Below, in pieces: positions 62,877 to 64,000 of a stretch of 64,000 nucleotides of DNA. Position numbers and translations under genes: made by a program. Numbering within the stretch: the stretch's first letter is position 1; each line of letters opens with the position of its first letter. The notes below the pieces were generated by a model. The model saw only the letters and a program-made list of their open reading frames with translations, made no database searches and had not been told where the DNA came from. This DNA is from Elusimicrobiota bacterium (lineage in GTDB: Bacteria > Elusimicrobiota > Elusimicrobia > FEN-1173): the NCBI GenBank assembly GCA_016714745.1, contig JADKCG010000002.1, forward strand, positions 114,656 to 178,655, written 5' to 3'.

Positions 62877-64000
62877 TCAGGAGGACCGACGGAGATGAGG
62901 ATACCGCGGGGTCCAGGTTTTGGCGCGGATGCGGCGTTCCAGCTCGTCCGGCGTTGTAGTGTCGGCGTGGCCCTGGGACTGGGCCATCTTGGCGACGGCC
63001 AGCGCGACCCGACGGGAAACGTCCCGGATCGTTGAGAGGTCAGGGAACAGGGAGGCGTCGGCATCAGCGAGGGCGGGGGACAACTCCGCGAGAGTGCGCG
63101 CCGCGGCAAAAAACATTTCGTCGGTGACCCGCCGAGCGCCACTCGCGGTGACCCCCAACCCCATTCCTGGGAAAATGTAGGCGTTGTTGCACTGGCCAAT
63201 GGCGCGGGTTTTTCCTCCCATCGTCACGGGGGGGTAGGGGCTCCCCGTGGCCACCAGAGCGCGACCGTCTGTCCACGCCAAAAGATCAGCGGGCCTGGCC
63301 TCGCATTTGGACGTGGGGTTGGACAGAGGGAAAATAATCGGCCGGGGATTGAGGCTCGGAGGGCCGCTCGCCATGGTCCGAACGATTTCTTCGGTGAACA
63401 CGTTGGGTTGTGCGGACGTTCCAATTAAAACAGTGGGGCGCACGTGGCGAACCGTGTCCGACAAACTCATCTGGGCCCGATCCGCCAGGATCCACTCGGC
63501 TGTCCGTCCCGAGGACTGAGCAAACCGGCTTTTGCCTGTTTCCAAATTCGGCCGTTCCTTTAACACCAACCCCTGACTGTCCACCAACCAAATCTTGGCC
63601 CGGGCGGAAACGAGATCAACGCCCTCCTGACGCATGGCCATGACGATCTGGTCCCCAATGCCCATGGCGGCGGACCCCGCGCCCAAAATCACCACTTCCT
63701 GATCCTTCATTTTTCCGCCGATCGCGCGAACAGCGGCCATCACCCCCGCGGCGGCCACAGCGCCGGTCCCCTGAATGTCGTCGTTAAAGGTGCACAGCTG
63801 GTCCCGGTATTTCTCCAACAACCGCGCCGCGTTCCCTTTGGCGAAATCTTCCCATTGCAAGAGGACATGGGGCCAACATTTTTTTACCGCACTCACGAAC
63901 CGTTCGATAAAGGCGTCATACTCTGCCCCGCGAACACGTTCATGCCGCCAACCCAAATAAAGCGGATCGTCCAAAAACTCATGGTTGTCGGTGCCCACGT
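62877..64000 (-). CDS. NAD-dependent malic enzyme (N-terminal part outside window)
   Basis: The frame is open to the right edge; about 374 codons are in the window, roughly the C-terminal two thirds. Catalytic and metal-binding region [43 protein letters not shown]-binding [18 protein letters not shown], and [20 protein letters not shown], all typical of the long MaeA/SfcA type. Converts malate to pyruvate, CO2 and NADH in the cytoplasm. It ends 20 bases before the kinase gene. Confidence 0.95.
   Translation of the reverse strand, partial: VGTDNHEFLDDPLYLGWRHERVRGAEYDAFIERFVSAVKKCWPHVLLQWEDFAKGNAARLLEKYRDQLCTFNDDIQGTGAVAAAGVMAAVRAIGGKMKDQEVVILGAGSAAMGIGDQIVMAMRQEGVDLVSARAKIWLVDSQGLVLKERPNLETGKSRFAQSSGRTAEWILADRAQMSLSDTVRHVRPTVLIGTSAQPNVFTEEIVRTMASGPPSLNPRPIIFPLSNPTSKCEARPADLLAWTDGRALVATGSPYPPVTMGGKTRAIGQCNNAYIFPGMGLGVTASGARRVTDEMFFAAARTLAELSPALADADASLFPDLSTIRDVSRRVALAVAKMAQSQGHADTTTPDELERRIRAKTWTPRYPHLRRSS

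Overview
The window is bacterial chromosomal DNA, moderately GC-rich, almost all of it coding and most of it on the minus strand. The best lineage guess is Elusimicrobiota or a relative. The pointers are a short pilin with the class III leader RGFTLIELMMVAAIIGLLA and the ending VNCTH-DSKG-W, PorV-like proteins beside secreted FN3 proteins with PNPF-type C-terminal domains, and a Gram-negative envelope (TolC, RND pump, TonB receptor, BtuCDF). This is inference; no rRNA or tRNA gene is present to test it.

Layout. 1-1.4 kb: mltG (runs off the left edge) and ruvX. 1.45-13.8 kb: one long leftward operon of secreted FN3/PNPF proteins, PorV-like proteins, a TPR protein, a histidine kinase, a response regulator and a methyltransferase-acyl-CoA ligase fusion. 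Most of its junctions overlap as ATGA or nearly so, and part of it has been segmentally duplicated. 14.5-30.7 kb: a chromosomal integron. The integrase gene (29.7-30.7 kb, plus strand) faces away from an attI site and an array of about 14 attC sites. The array carries membrane proteins, lipoproteins, four BrnT/BrnA toxin-antitoxin cassettes and at least two ORF-poor cassettes. Four IS1182-like insertion sequences, plus the end of a fifth, sit at exactly the same position in five different attC sites. 30.7-32.0 kb: a Crp/Fnr gene and a norB-type gene, both truncated and joined by an IS21 remnant. 32.1-40.3 kb: housekeeping genes (VOC protein, old yellow enzyme, a DUF2141-MipA-like protein with an internal stop, a methyltransferase, hemolysin III, a pilin, groEL/groES, uppP). 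40.3-46.1 kb: an RND pump with TolC but no adaptor gene, a DUF2892 protein and a di-haem peroxidase. 46.3-51.5 kb: a vitamin B12 uptake operon btuF-C-D-B behind a cobalamin riboswitch. 51.5-62.9 kb: an AAA/DUF4143 protein and an unusual potassium-uptake locus. 62.9-64 kb: malic enzyme, running off the right edge.

The Kdp locus is rearranged. The order is kdpB, kdpC, a microprotein, kdpF, a second related microprotein, kdpA, then a KdpD-like protein. That protein keeps the KdpD ATP-binding domain, USP domain, DUF4118 membrane region and GAF-like region, but a PTS EIIA domain stands where the histidine kinase should be. The kinase is a separate protein with its own DUF4118 membrane region, next to kdpE and separated from kdpBCFA by a higBA toxin-antitoxin pair.

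Many genes are split by single-base indels, often at homopolymers (tolC, peroxidase, btuB, btuC, kdpB, one FN3 protein, most IS copies). This pattern fits uncorrected long-read errors at least as well as real gene decay, so those genes are annotated as one locus each with the break described.
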